In this document: positions 55,234-63,367 of the stretch, in pieces
Layout: each line of letters starts with the position of its first letter
How positions within the stretch are numbered: the stretch's first letter is position 1
The notes under the pieces: generated by a model
Databases searched by the model: none
What the model was told of the DNA's origin: nothing
What the model saw: the letters and a program-made list of their open reading frames with translations, nothing else
Position numbers and translations under genes: made by a program
Assembly (NCBI RefSeq): GCF_000155615.1
Contig: NZ_DS989915.1
Coordinates: 1,596,104-1,660,103 of the forward strand
DNA: 64,000 nt
Direction: 5' to 3'
Source: Alcanivorax sp. DG881
Lineage (GTDB): Bacteria; Pseudomonadota; Gammaproteobacteria; Pseudomonadales; Alcanivoracaceae

Positions 55234-55704
55234 CTACTGCACCCGCACCCGGTAGCGATATTCCTGCACCTGGTCAGGTTGCAGGCTGCCTTTCGGCTGC
55301 CAACGCACCTGGGTGTAGTCGCTGGGAGAAACCTCGACGTTCTTGGACTGGCCATTTTCGCCAGTAACGGTTTTGGTGACCGGCTCAGCCTGGAAGCTGT
55401 CGCCGTTATCAATGCTGACGGTGAAATCGGCGCTCACCTGGGTGGCAGCACTGTCTTTTAGATAAACGGTATTGGCCGGAACCGGTCCGGTAATAACCAG
55501 ACCGGAAAGCGGCTGGTCCCCGTTATTGGTGTAAGTCAGGCGGTATTCGACAATATCCCCGGGACTGGCCTGTTCGGCTTCCTCCACCACTTCCTTGCCG
55601 TCTTGACTGGTCACCAGATAGGAATCCATCTGACTGGATAACGGAGCATCCGCCCAGACAGCAGCGGACATCAAGAGCATCAAAGTCGAAAAGAACAGTT
55701 TCAT
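55234..55704 (-). CDS. Small exported single-DUF11 protein, first gene of the operon
   Basis: A 156-residue protein with a signal peptide (KLFFSTLMLLMSAAVWA). The mature part is one DUF11 domain: SPGDIVEYRLTYTNNGDQPLSG, then VITGPVPANTVYL, and a C-terminal VRWQPKGSLQPDQVQEYRYRVRVQ that matches in pattern the extreme C termini of three larger operon proteins. ATG 55704 is preferred because GGGA lies about 9 nt upstream; ATG 55713 is too close to it. Its size suggests a minor subunit or chaperone-like partner. Confidence 0.83.
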   Translation of the reverse strand: MKLFFSTLMLLMSAAVWADAPLSSQMDSYLVTSQDGKEVVEEAEQASPGDIVEYRLTYTNNGDQPLSGLVITGPVPANTVYLKDSAATQVSADFTVSIDNGDSFQAEPVTKTVTGENGQSKNVEVSPSDYTQVRWQPKGSLQPDQVQEYRYRVRVQ

Positions 55705-55959
55705 GAGCAACATTCCCGGTATAAATCAGGGGGCCACCCTGACCTTCACTCAATACATCGCACCGTGCGACATACCCCTGTATAAAAATATTTTTTGTGA
55801 CGAAAGTCCCATAACGGAACCCTGTTACTGTAATTCTTTGTGACAGCCTGCGCATTTTGCACAAAAAATGTCGCTTTTGGGTGAAGGGAATGTAAAAAGA
55901 CTGCAAAGAAAAAATGGCACTATAGAGCCATAAAGTCTCCGCAAGGCCCGCAGTCAAAG

Positions 55960-55989
55960 GCTTACAGACTTGTAAGCAAAAGCTTACAA
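55960..55989. promoter_or_regulatory. Triple TGTAAGC operator candidate
   Basis: A perfect palindrome TTGTAAGC-AAAA-GCTTACAA lies at 55970-55989, and a third half site GCTTACA is at 55960-55966, itself forming an inverted pair with the first half. Three spaced half sites suggest binding of a dimeric regulator. It lies about 250 bp upstream of the first DUF11 gene. Confidence 0.45.
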
Positions 55990-55996
55990 CCAATAA

Positions 55997-56019
55997 AAAA
56001 CCCGCCAGCGGCGGGTTTT
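55997..56019 (-). terminator. Rho-independent terminator after hflC
   Basis: AAAACCCGCC and GGCGGGTTTT pair across a 3-nt loop, followed on the minus strand by T residues. It begins about 27 nt after the hflC stop and ends the miaA-hfq-hflX-hflKC transcript. Confidence 0.9.
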
Positions 56020-56045
56020 CTACGACAAACGGTATGAGCCTCTAT

Positions 56046-57110
56046 TCAGGGTCTGCCGCTTGCCCCTTTCAAATACCGGAAGAAATCACTGTCCGGCTCC
56101 AGTATCAGCACATCCTCGGGCTGATCGAAGCTTTCCTTGTAGGCTCGCAGGCTACGGTAGAAACGGAAGAATTCCTGATCCTGATTGTAGGCCTGTGCGT
56201 AAATCGCGGCAGCCTGGGCATCCCCTTCACCGCGGGCACTCTGGGCCTTGCGGTATGACTGCGCCAATGTCTCAGTGCGTTGACGGTCTGCGGCGGCACG
56301 GATTTTTTCCGCTTCCTCGCGACCCTGAGAACGATGCGCAGCGGCATCACGCTGGCGCTCGGCCCGCATGCGGTCGAATACCCGGCCTCGCACCTGTTCC
56401 GGCCAGTCCACCTGCTTCACCCGGATATCCACCACTTCGATACCCAAATCCTCCAGGGTGGACTTGTTCACCTCTGCACGCACCTGGTCCATCAGCGCTT
56501 CACGCTGATCATTGGCCAAATTGCTCGCTGGCGATTCATCGCTCTCCGTCTTGTTCGCTTCCGCGTCGCGCAATACCGACTCGTCCAGCTGGTCGACGGG
56601 CACTTCCACGGTTTCACCGGTGGTCGGGTCGCGCAGGATAGCGGTATCACCTTCCACTTTTTCCACGTCACTTTCACCAGCCACCACCTGGAACACGGTG
56701 CGCGAAGCGAACTCGTTACGCAGACCCTCGTTCACACGGGGATCCAGCAGCTCACGGGCACGACGCTCCATCACCTGGGGGTTGGAGGACCCGCCGCCGA
56801 CGCTAACGATATAACGCTGCACGTTGCTGATACGCCAGATCACAAAGGCATCCACGTTCAGCAGCTTTTTCTCAGCGGTCAGGAACGACTGGGTACGCAC
56901 GTCATAAACCAGCGCACGCCCGTCTACCTTCACCACCTCTTCCACCATCGGCCATTTGAAGTAAAGGCCAGGCTCAATGTCGGTCTTGTCGATCCGGCTA
57001 AACTGTTTCAGCACTGCCTTTTCTGTCTGGTTAACAATGAAAAAGGAATCCATCGCCAAAAGGACCAGTACCCCCAGAGCCAGTAGCGCCATCCATCCAC
57101 GATTATTCAT
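56046..57110 (-). CDS. hflC: Protease modulator HflC
   Basis: A membrane-anchored SPFH/prohibitin protein that forms the HflKC cage around FtsH. The 354-residue protein has one N-terminal membrane helix (WMALLALGVLVLLAMDSFFIV) and the SPFH motifs NQTEKAVLKQFSRID, GLYFKWPMVEEV and VDAFVIWRISN. It has a somewhat expanded acidic region around residues 150-205 compared with the enteric protein. Its ATG shares one base with the hflK stop (TAATG). Confidence 0.95.
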   Translation of the reverse strand: MNNRGWMALLALGVLVLLAMDSFFIVNQTEKAVLKQFSRIDKTDIEPGLYFKWPMVEEVVKVDGRALVYDVRTQSFLTAEKKLLNVDAFVIWRISNVQRYIVSVGGGSSNPQVMERRARELLDPRVNEGLRNEFASRTVFQVVAGESDVEKVEGDTAILRDPTTGETVEVPVDQLDESVLRDAEANKTESDESPASNLANDQREALMDQVRAEVNKSTLEDLGIEVVDIRVKQVDWPEQVRGRVFDRMRAERQRDAAAHRSQGREEAEKIRAAADRQRTETLAQSYRKAQSARGEGDAQAAAIYAQAYNQDQEFFRFYRSLRAYKESFDQPEDVLILEPDSDFFRYLKGASGRP

Positions 57111-58282
57111 TAGCGCAGCTCCTGGTTGCGGTTGTTGTACAGGCTGCGGCCGGTATTGCGGCCACTGCCACCATCATCCGCGCCGGCACTTGAGGTCGAA
57201 CCGGAAGACGTCGCGTTCTGGCTCTGTGCCTTGGCCTTGCCGTCCTGGTTCTTCATCAACTTGTCCAGCGGCAGGTAAATCAGGCTATCGCCCTTGTTCA
57301 CGTCCACCAGCACTTTACTGGTGTTGCTGAACACCTGGGTCATGGTTTCCAGGTAGAGCCGCTCGCGGGTCACGTCCGGCGCCTTGCGGTACTCGGTGAG
57401 CAGATCAGTAAAGCGGTTGGCATCACCCTTGGCCTCATCAATCACCTGCTGTTTGTAGGCAAAGGCTTCTTCCTCAATACGCTGGGCTTCACCACGGGCC
57501 TGGGGAATCACTGAATTGCTGTACGCTTCGGCTTCCTTCTTGAAGCGGTCTTCGTCTTCCTTCGCCTTGGACACATCATCAAAAGCATCACGGACCGCAT
57601 CCGGTGCTTCGGTTTTATCCAGTACCACCTGACGCAATACCAGCCCGGTATCGTAGCGGGTCAGGTAATCATCCAGGCGTTCACGCACCTGAACCCGGAT
57701 CGCCTCACGGTTATCCTTGAGCACATCATCCATGGAAGATGACCCCACCACATGGCGCAAGGCCGAGCTGGTGGCGTGTTCCAGAATTTCTTCCGGTTGC
57801 GCAACTTTCAACAGGAACGGGCGCGGATCGAGCACCTGGTATTGCACCTGCAAGGTCACGCTGACGATGTTGGTGTCCTTGGTGAGCATTTCCTCGGTGA
57901 TTTCGTAGCGGCGGTTCTGCCCCACGTCCACCTTCTCGTATTGCTCCAGAATGGGTGCCCGCCAGTTCAGGCCCGGCTCCACGATGCGATCGAACTTACC
58001 GAACCGCAGCACCACGGCGCGTTCGCGCTGATCCACCTGGAAAAAACCCATCAGGCCATAGCCGATAGCCACAATCACCAGCGCGATGACCAGCACCGGC
58101 CAGGGAGACCCGCCGCCACTGCTGCTTCCGCCACCGCCGGACTTGCCGCCTTTGCTGCCGAAAACATTGTTGATCTTGTCTTTCAGGTTTTTCAGGGCTT
58201 CATCCAGGTCCGGCGGCCCCTGGTCGCCACCACCACCCCAAGGGTCCTTCGGCTTGTTGCCGCCGGGTTCATTCCACGCCAT
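57110..58282 (-). CDS. hflK: Protease modulator HflK
   Basis: Partner of HflC in the FtsH-regulating complex. The 390-residue protein starts MAWNEPGGNKPKDPWGGGG with the Gly-rich cytoplasmic segment, then a membrane helix (WPVLVIALVIVAIGYGLMGFF) and SPFH domain (QRERAVVLRFGKFDRIVEPGLNW, ALRHVVGSSSMDDVL). ATG 58282 follows GGAGATC; an open extension upstream overlaps the hflX end and was not used. Confidence 0.96.
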   Translation of the reverse strand: MAWNEPGGNKPKDPWGGGGDQGPPDLDEALKNLKDKINNVFGSKGGKSGGGGSSSGGGSPWPVLVIALVIVAIGYGLMGFFQVDQRERAVVLRFGKFDRIVEPGLNWRAPILEQYEKVDVGQNRRYEITEEMLTKDTNIVSVTLQVQYQVLDPRPFLLKVAQPEEILEHATSSALRHVVGSSSMDDVLKDNREAIRVQVRERLDDYLTRYDTGLVLRQVVLDKTEAPDAVRDAFDDVSKAKEDEDRFKKEAEAYSNSVIPQARGEAQRIEEEAFAYKQQVIDEAKGDANRFTDLLTEYRKAPDVTRERLYLETMTQVFSNTSKVLVDVNKGDSLIYLPLDKLMKNQDGKAKAQSQNATSSGSTSSAGADDGGSGRNTGRSLYNNRNQELR

Positions 58283-58319
58283 GTAGATCTCCAGTCCGCC
58301 AAAGCCAATGGGCTCCGGC

Positions 58320-59693
58320 CTAATGATGACTCGCGTTTGACGAGCGTTCTGAATTGTAGGAAGGGGTGTCGTCACCTGCAACCGCAGGGGCCGGAATTAC
58401 CAGCTCTTCCTCTTTTAATCCCTGTTCACGGAGCAGTCGTTCGAAGTGCACCCGATTCACATTGATACGCAGTAACATGCTGCCGTCGGTAGCGGTCTGC
58501 TCTTCCAGCACCTCACCGGCCTCGTGCAAGCGCGCGCGCAGGCGCCCTGCTGAAGCCGGCAACCGTACCCAGCAATCCACCCAGCCCGCCGCCAGCCGCT
58601 CTGCGATGGCCTCAAACAGCAGGTCGAAACCGTCACCGGTCTGTGCGGAAATCCATACCCGCCAGGGCTGCCCGTGCTCGTCGCGCTCAATCCGTGGAGG
58701 CTGGTCCAGGTTATCGACCTTGTTGTAGACATGCAGCACCGGCAGCTTGTCGCCGCCAATCTCTTCCAGCACTTCGTCAACCGCGGCCACATTGCTGTCC
58801 CGCTCTTCCGCGCTGCAATCGGTCACATGCAGCAGCAGGGTGGCGTTGACGGTTTCTTCCAGGGTCGCCCGAAATGCCTGCACCAACCGGTGCGGCAGGT
58901 GGCGAATAAAGCCCACGGTGTCCGCCAGAATGGCGGGGCCGACGCCCGGCACCTTCACCTTGCGCAGGGTCGGGTCCAGCGTGGCGAACAACTGGTCCGC
59001 CACATAGACATCCCCGGTGGTGATGGCATTGAACAGGGTGGATTTCCCCGCATTGGTATAGCCCACCAGGGAAATCAGCGGGGTCTCCGAGCGCTGTCGT
59101 GCACGACGCCCTTGAGCACGCTGCTTACGGACCTTGTCCAGGCGCGATTCAATACCGCGAATACGGTCACGCAATAAACGGCGGTCCGTTTCCAGCTGGG
59201 TCTCACCCGGGCCACGCAGGCCGATGCCGCCTTTTTGTCGCTCCAGGTGAGTCCAGCCCCGCACCAGGCGGGAGGACAGGTGGCGCAACTGCGCCAGCTC
59301 AACCTGCAAGCGCCCCTCGTGGGTACGCGCCCGCTGGGCGAAAATATCGAGAATCAACCCGGTGCGATCCAGCACCCGGCATTTCACCACACGTTCCAGG
59401 TTACGTTCCTGGCCCGGGCTGAGTGCATGATTGAACAGCACCACGTCAGCCTTGTACTCACTCACCATGGCGGCCAACTCATCGGTTTTGCCGGTGCCGA
59501 TGAACAGGGCCGGGTCCGGGCGGTCGCGCTTGCCGGTTAACTCGACCACCGGCTGCACACCGCTGGAGGTGACCAGGTGATGAAATTCGTCCAGATCTTC
59601 ACGCCCCATGGCATCGGGCAGCTCCAGATGAACCAGAATCGCCCGCTCACCAGCTTCGGTACGTGTTTGCTCTGTACGATCAAATAATTCCAT
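58320..59693 (-). CDS. hflX: Ribosome-associated GTPase HflX
   Basis: A GTPase that splits stalled or stressed 70S ribosomes. The 457-residue protein has the N-terminal HflX domain (VELTGKRDRPDPALFIGTGK), the linker GIGLRGPGETQLETDRR, G1 motif GYTNAGKSTLFN, G3 region LADTVGFIRHLPHRLV and G4 VYNKVD. It lies between hfq and hflK, the usual order. Confidence 0.97.
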   Translation of the reverse strand: MELFDRTEQTRTEAGERAILVHLELPDAMGREDLDEFHHLVTSSGVQPVVELTGKRDRPDPALFIGTGKTDELAAMVSEYKADVVLFNHALSPGQERNLERVVKCRVLDRTGLILDIFAQRARTHEGRLQVELAQLRHLSSRLVRGWTHLERQKGGIGLRGPGETQLETDRRLLRDRIRGIESRLDKVRKQRAQGRRARQRSETPLISLVGYTNAGKSTLFNAITTGDVYVADQLFATLDPTLRKVKVPGVGPAILADTVGFIRHLPHRLVQAFRATLEETVNATLLLHVTDCSAEERDSNVAAVDEVLEEIGGDKLPVLHVYNKVDNLDQPPRIERDEHGQPWRVWISAQTGDGFDLLFEAIAERLAAGWVDCWVRLPASAGRLRARLHEAGEVLEEQTATDGSMLLRINVNRVHFERLLREQGLKEEELVIPAPAVAGDDTPSYNSERSSNASHH

Positions 59694-59775
59694 AGGATCC
59701 GGATATGGGGACAGGTGGCCCTAGTTTAAACCAGGATGACGGTGGAAAGGCAGGAAATACGCACAGGTCACAACG

Positions 59776-59803
59776 CACAGAGCCACCCGAAGGTGGCTCT
59801 GTG
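59776..59803 (-). other. Strong hairpin between hfq and hflX
   Basis: CACAGAGCCACC and GGTGGCTCTGTG form a perfect 12-bp stem with a CGAA loop, 24 nt after the hfq stop. No T run follows, so it may protect the hfq mRNA end or attenuate read-through into hflX. Confidence 0.65.
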
Positions 59804-59826
59804 TAACTCAGGCACGGCAAACAGCG

Positions 59827-60108
59827 TTACTGATTGCCATATCCTTCGTCGGCAGCCGGAGCAGCCGTTGCCCCTGCGGCCATGGCCGGGTTACCGGTTG
59901 CGCGCGGGTTACGGGCCGGCACCACGGTAGAAATCGCGTGCTTGTACACCATCTGGCTGACTGCATTTTTCAGCAGCACGACATATTGGTCAAAAGACTC
60001 AATTTGCCCCTGCAGCTTTATTCCGTTCACCAGAAAAATAGATACCGGAATACGCTCCTTACGCAGCGCGTTCAGGAAAGGGTCTTGTAGCGAGTGCCCC
60101 TTTGACAT
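59827..60108 (-). CDS. hfq: RNA-binding protein Hfq
   Basis: The hexameric Sm-like RNA chaperone for small RNA regulation. The 93-residue protein starts [20 protein letters not shown]; Sm1 is [25 protein letters not shown] and Sm2 is [13 protein letters not shown]. The C-terminal tail is short and Ala/Gly-rich, as in pseudomonads. It is downstream of miaA with a 246-bp gap that holds no other gene and may contain its own promoter. Confidence 0.98.
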   Translation of the reverse strand: MSKGHSLQDPFLNALRKERIPVSIFLVNGIKLQGQIESFDQYVVLLKNAVSQMVYKHAISTVVPARNPRATGNPAMAAGATAAPAADEGYGNQ

Positions 60109-60354
60109 GGCAGATCTCCTTGAAATAACAGTAAAAAGTAGCGCCCAACACTTCGGGCAATCAGCGCGTTAAAGCAGCGAAACCGTCCCAAACGGCCACC
60201 ACCTTCGCCCGGTGCGCCACCGGGCAAATTTTTGTCAACAACCCAGGCAAAAGGTTCCGGGTCCCGACCCATCCATGGCCGCGACACCATTCCCAAGCAA
60301 CGTCGCCGACCTATGCAGTCATTGCATTATAAACCAAAACGCATGCTTTCTGGG

Positions 60355-61401
60355 CTAACTAAACACAGATTTACAGTTCTTCGCAAGCAGCTCAAACAGC
60401 GCCTTTCGCTGTGACAGATCATTACTGTCGAACCACTGCAGATCCGGCCATTTTCGCAACCAGGTGAACTGGCGTTTGGCCAGCTGGCGGGTGGCGATAA
60501 TGCCCCGCTCCACCATGGTGTCGTAGTCATACTGGCCGTCCAGATATTCCCACACCTGGCGGTAGCCCACCGCCCTGATGCCCGGTAACGCCGGATGCAG
60601 CTGTGTTTGCTGCCGCAGCCCTTCCACTTCGGCCAGCAAACCGGCGTCGAGCATGGCCCGAAAACGCAGGGCAATCTGCTCGTGCAGCCAGCCCCGGTCC
60701 CGGGGCGCCAGCGCCAGGCTAAGCACGGGATACGGCAACCCACTGAACTGACTCAAACCATCCCGGTTCTTTATGACAGTTGTATGATGCTCCGCGTGGA
60801 ATGCGGACAACGGCCGACCGGTGAGGCGAAACACTTCCAGCGCTCGCTGTAACCGCTGCCGGTCCGTGGGCTTGAGCCGCGCCGCTGTCACCGGGTCCAC
60901 CTCGGCCAGCGCCTGATGCACCGCCGGCCAGCCTTGCGCATCGGCCAGGGCCGCAATCTCCGCCCGCACCTGCGGGTCCGCTTCCGGCAACGGCGCCAGC
61001 CCCTCCACCAGGGCCTTGAAATACAGCACCGTGCCGCCCACCAGCAACGGCAACTTGCCGTTGGCGTGGATCTCTTCGATATGACTGAGCGCATCGGCGC
61101 GAAAATCCGCAGCGGAATAGGGCTCGGTCAGATCACGAAAGCCCAGCAACCGGTGTGGCGCCAATGCCAGCTCTTCTTCAGTGGGGCGGGCAGCACCAAT
61201 ATTCAAGCCCTGATAGACCAGCGCCGAGTCCACATTGATGATTTCGATGGGCAGGGACTGCACCGCCTCGATAGCCAGCGCCGTCTTGCCGGAACAGGTA
61301 GGGCCCATAAGAAGAAAAACAGGCTTGATGCCGGATGCCGGACGCCGGACTGAGCCGGTTTCACGTTGGGCGTCCGGCGTCTGGCGTCCGGCGTTCATCA
61401 T
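60355..61401 (-). CDS. miaA: tRNA dimethylallyltransferase MiaA with repeat-encoded N-terminal extension
   Basis: Adds a dimethylallyl group to A37 of tRNAs reading U-starting codons. The P-loop [32 protein letters not shown] and [11 protein letters not shown] motifs identify it. ATG 61401 overlaps the mutL stop (ATGA), the likely start, giving 348 residues. Its first 26 or so residues ([16 protein letters not shown] and onward) come from a heptamer repeat element and have no counterpart in usual MiaA, which begins a few residues before the P-loop. If translation starts later, no good ATG exists before Met34 in the P-loop region. Confidence 0.94.
   Translation of the reverse strand: MMNAGRQTPDAQRETGSVRRPASGIKPVFLLMGPTCSGKTALAIEAVQSLPIEIINVDSALVYQGLNIGAARPTEEELALAPHRLLGFRDLTEPYSAADFRADALSHIEEIHANGKLPLLVGGTVLYFKALVEGLAPLPEADPQVRAEIAALADAQGWPAVHQALAEVDPVTAARLKPTDRQRLQRALEVFRLTGRPLSAFHAEHHTTVIKNRDGLSQFSGLPYPVLSLALAPRDRGWLHEQIALRFRAMLDAGLLAEVEGLRQQTQLHPALPGIRAVGYRQVWEYLDGQYDYDTMVERGIIATRQLAKRQFTWLRKWPDLQWFDSNDLSQRKALFELLAKNCKSVFS
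61327..61395. repeat. Inverted heptamer arrays at the mutL-miaA junction
   Basis: Left arm 61327-61354 has two GATGCCG, one GACGCCG and one degenerate unit; right arm 61368-61395 has four 7-bp units of consensus NGGCGTY. GACGCCGGAC (61341-61350) is the exact reverse complement of GTCCGGCGTC (61372-61381). The spacer is 13 nt. The array begins 3 nt from the mutL stop and lies inside the likely miaA frame. Confidence 0.8.
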
Positions 61402-63266
61402 TGCCCCCGCATAAACAGTCGATCCAGATCCTTGATGCTCATCTGGGTCCAGGTGGGGCGGCCGTGGTTGCACTGGCCGGAACGCTCGGTGGCTTCCATA
61501 TCGCGCAACAGGGCATTCATTTCCGGGATCGTCAGGCGCCGATTGGCACGCACACTGCCGTGGCAGGCCATGGTGGACAACAGCTCATCCAGTTTCTGGG
61601 CAATGCGCTCACTGCTGCCTTGCGCCAGCAAATCCGACAACACATCGCGGACCATGGATTCGCTGTCACCGTTACGCAGCAAGGCGGGCACTTCGCGCAC
61701 CACCAGGGTTTCCGGCCCGGCTCGCTCGACACCGAACCCCAGCCGGGAAAACACCTCCGGCTGCTGCTCGGCGAAATCCGCTTCCCGGGAGGACACGGCC
61801 AGCGACACTGGCACCAACAACGGCTGGCTGCGCACCTTGTCGTCCGCCCAGCTCTGCTTGAGCCGCTCATAGGTAATCCGTTCGTGGGCGGCATGCATAT
61901 CCACCACCACCATGCCTTGCTGGTTTTCCGCCAGAATAAAGATGCCGTGCAGTTGCGCCACCGCGTAGCCCAGCGGCGGTACGGTTTCGTCTTCGCTGGC
62001 CGGCGGCATCATCGACGGCGCCGACTCGCTGACCTGCTGCCCCACCAGGGCTCCGTAGGCATCCGCCTGACGGGCGCCCTGGCCATAAAACGCGCTGCCA
62101 CCCGTGGGCGGATAGGCCTGCCCGGCCGGGCGAGACAGGGAAGACATACCCGCTCCCGCCGGCGAAGTCAGCGACATATTGCCCTGACTGGGCGCCATGG
62201 CCGTATCCATGCCGGCGGCTGTCGCACCTTCATCGACCACGGAACCGGCCAGCTCCTGCCCCGGGCGTACCCCGGCAATGGCGCGATGCAATGAGCTATA
62301 CAGAAAACCATGCACCATGCGCTGTTCGCGGAAACGCACTTCGTGCTTGGTGGGGTGAACGTTCACATCCACCATGGCCGGGTCCAGCTCCAGAAACAGT
62401 ACATAGGCCGGGTGGCGGCCGTGGTAGAGCACATCCGCATACGCCTGGCGCACCGCATGGCTGACCACCTTGTCGCGAATCACCCGGCCATTCACATAAA
62501 AATATTGCAGGTCCGCCTGGGAACGGGAAAACGTGGGCAGGCCCATCCAGCCGTGCAGACGCAAGCCATCGCGCTCCACGTCCACGGCTACCGCCTGCTC
62601 CATAAAGCCCTTGCCACACAGCTTGGCCACCCGAGCCGCCCGCAGAGTGTCATCCAGCCCGGCGGGCAGCTGATGAATCACTTTCTGGTTATGGGTAAGA
62701 CGAAACGCGGTATTGAATTCACTCAGGGCGATGCGCCGAAACACTTCTTCGAGATGATTAAATTCGGTTTTTTCGGTGCGCAGGAACCGGCGTCGGGCCG
62801 GGGTATTAAAAAACAGGTCGCGCATGGTCACGGTGGTGCCACGGGGATGACCGGCCGGAGCCACGGTGGGCGCCATATCGCGCCCTTCCACGGTCACTTG
62901 CCAGCCTTCCGCTTCGCCTTCCACGTTACTGGCCAGGCTCAATCGTGAGACGGAGCTGATCGCCGCCAGGGCTTCACCACGAAAGCCCAGAGTACCGATG
63001 GCCTCCAGATCATCCAGCCCACGAATTTTGCTGGTGGCGTGCCGGGACAGGGCCAGCGGCAGGTCATCGCGTTCGATGCCGTTACCGTTATCGCGCACCC
63101 GCACCAGCTTCACCCCCCCCTGCTCCACATCCACGCTGATGGATTCCGAGCCGGCATCCAGCGCATTTTCCAGCAATTCCTTGAGCACAGACGCAGGACG
63201 CTCAACCACTTCACCGGCGGCAATCTGGTTAGCAAGGCGGGAATCAAGCAGCTGAATCTTGGACAA
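61398..63266 (-). CDS. mutL: DNA mismatch repair protein MutL (endonuclease type)
   Basis: A GHKL ATPase that links MutS recognition to strand removal. The 622-residue protein has N-terminal motifs [26 protein letters not shown] and [10 protein letters not shown]. The C-terminal domain carries [12 protein letters not shown], which fits the endonuclease metal motif DQHA-x2-E-x4-E except for Met in place of Gln, plus [10 protein letters not shown] and CNHGRPT. This is the form found in bacteria without MutH. It is upstream of miaA, coupled by ATGA. Confidence 0.97.
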   Translation of the reverse strand: MSKIQLLDSRLANQIAAGEVVERPASVLKELLENALDAGSESISVDVEQGGVKLVRVRDNGNGIERDDLPLALSRHATSKIRGLDDLEAIGTLGFRGEALAAISSVSRLSLASNVEGEAEGWQVTVEGRDMAPTVAPAGHPRGTTVTMRDLFFNTPARRRFLRTEKTEFNHLEEVFRRIALSEFNTAFRLTHNQKVIHQLPAGLDDTLRAARVAKLCGKGFMEQAVAVDVERDGLRLHGWMGLPTFSRSQADLQYFYVNGRVIRDKVVSHAVRQAYADVLYHGRHPAYVLFLELDPAMVDVNVHPTKHEVRFREQRMVHGFLYSSLHRAIAGVRPGQELAGSVVDEGATAAGMDTAMAPSQGNMSLTSPAGAGMSSLSRPAGQAYPPTGGSAFYGQGARQADAYGALVGQQVSESAPSMMPPASEDETVPPLGYAVAQLHGIFILAENQQGMVVVDMHAAHERITYERLKQSWADDKVRSQPLLVPVSLAVSSREADFAEQQPEVFSRLGFGVERAGPETLVVREVPALLRNGDSESMVRDVLSDLLAQGSSERIAQKLDELLSTMACHGSVRANRRLTIPEMNALLRDMEATERSGQCNHGRPTWTQMSIKDLDRLFMRGQ

Positions 63267-63310
63267 AACAAATCCTTTAGGAAGTTATCTGACCCCGCCA
63301 CACCGGGCAC

Positions 63311-63338
63311 CCGGCACGCCTGGAATTCAGCGTGCCGG
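63311..63338. other. Hairpin between the amidase gene and mutL
   Basis: CCGGCACGC and GCGTGCCGG form a perfect 9-bp stem with a 10-nt loop, 30 to 60 nt after the amidase stop. No T run follows on the minus strand; it may be a weak terminator. Confidence 0.5.
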
Positions 63339-63367
63339 CATGCTGCTTGTTGCGTGCAAGCGGAAGG

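Larger units (their letters stand above)
55714..56045. other. 332-bp intergenic region before the DUF11 operon
   Basis: No gene is seen. From right to left it holds the hflC terminator (55997-56019), the TGTAAGC palindromes (55960-55989), a palindromic ATGGC-A-CTATAG-A-GCCAT around 55914-55931, and an A/T-rich stretch (about 55780-55800) that could carry the operon promoter. TGTCACAAA and CGTCACAAA also occur on the minus strand about 50 bp apart. A specific start site could not be fixed. Confidence 0.5.

Noticed and set aside
37338-55704. Sortase-anchored, type I, type IX or classical autotransporter system for the DUF11 cluster
   Set aside because: No LPxTG signal, sortase, ABC exporter, PorSS gene or standard 280-residue autotransporter barrel was seen.
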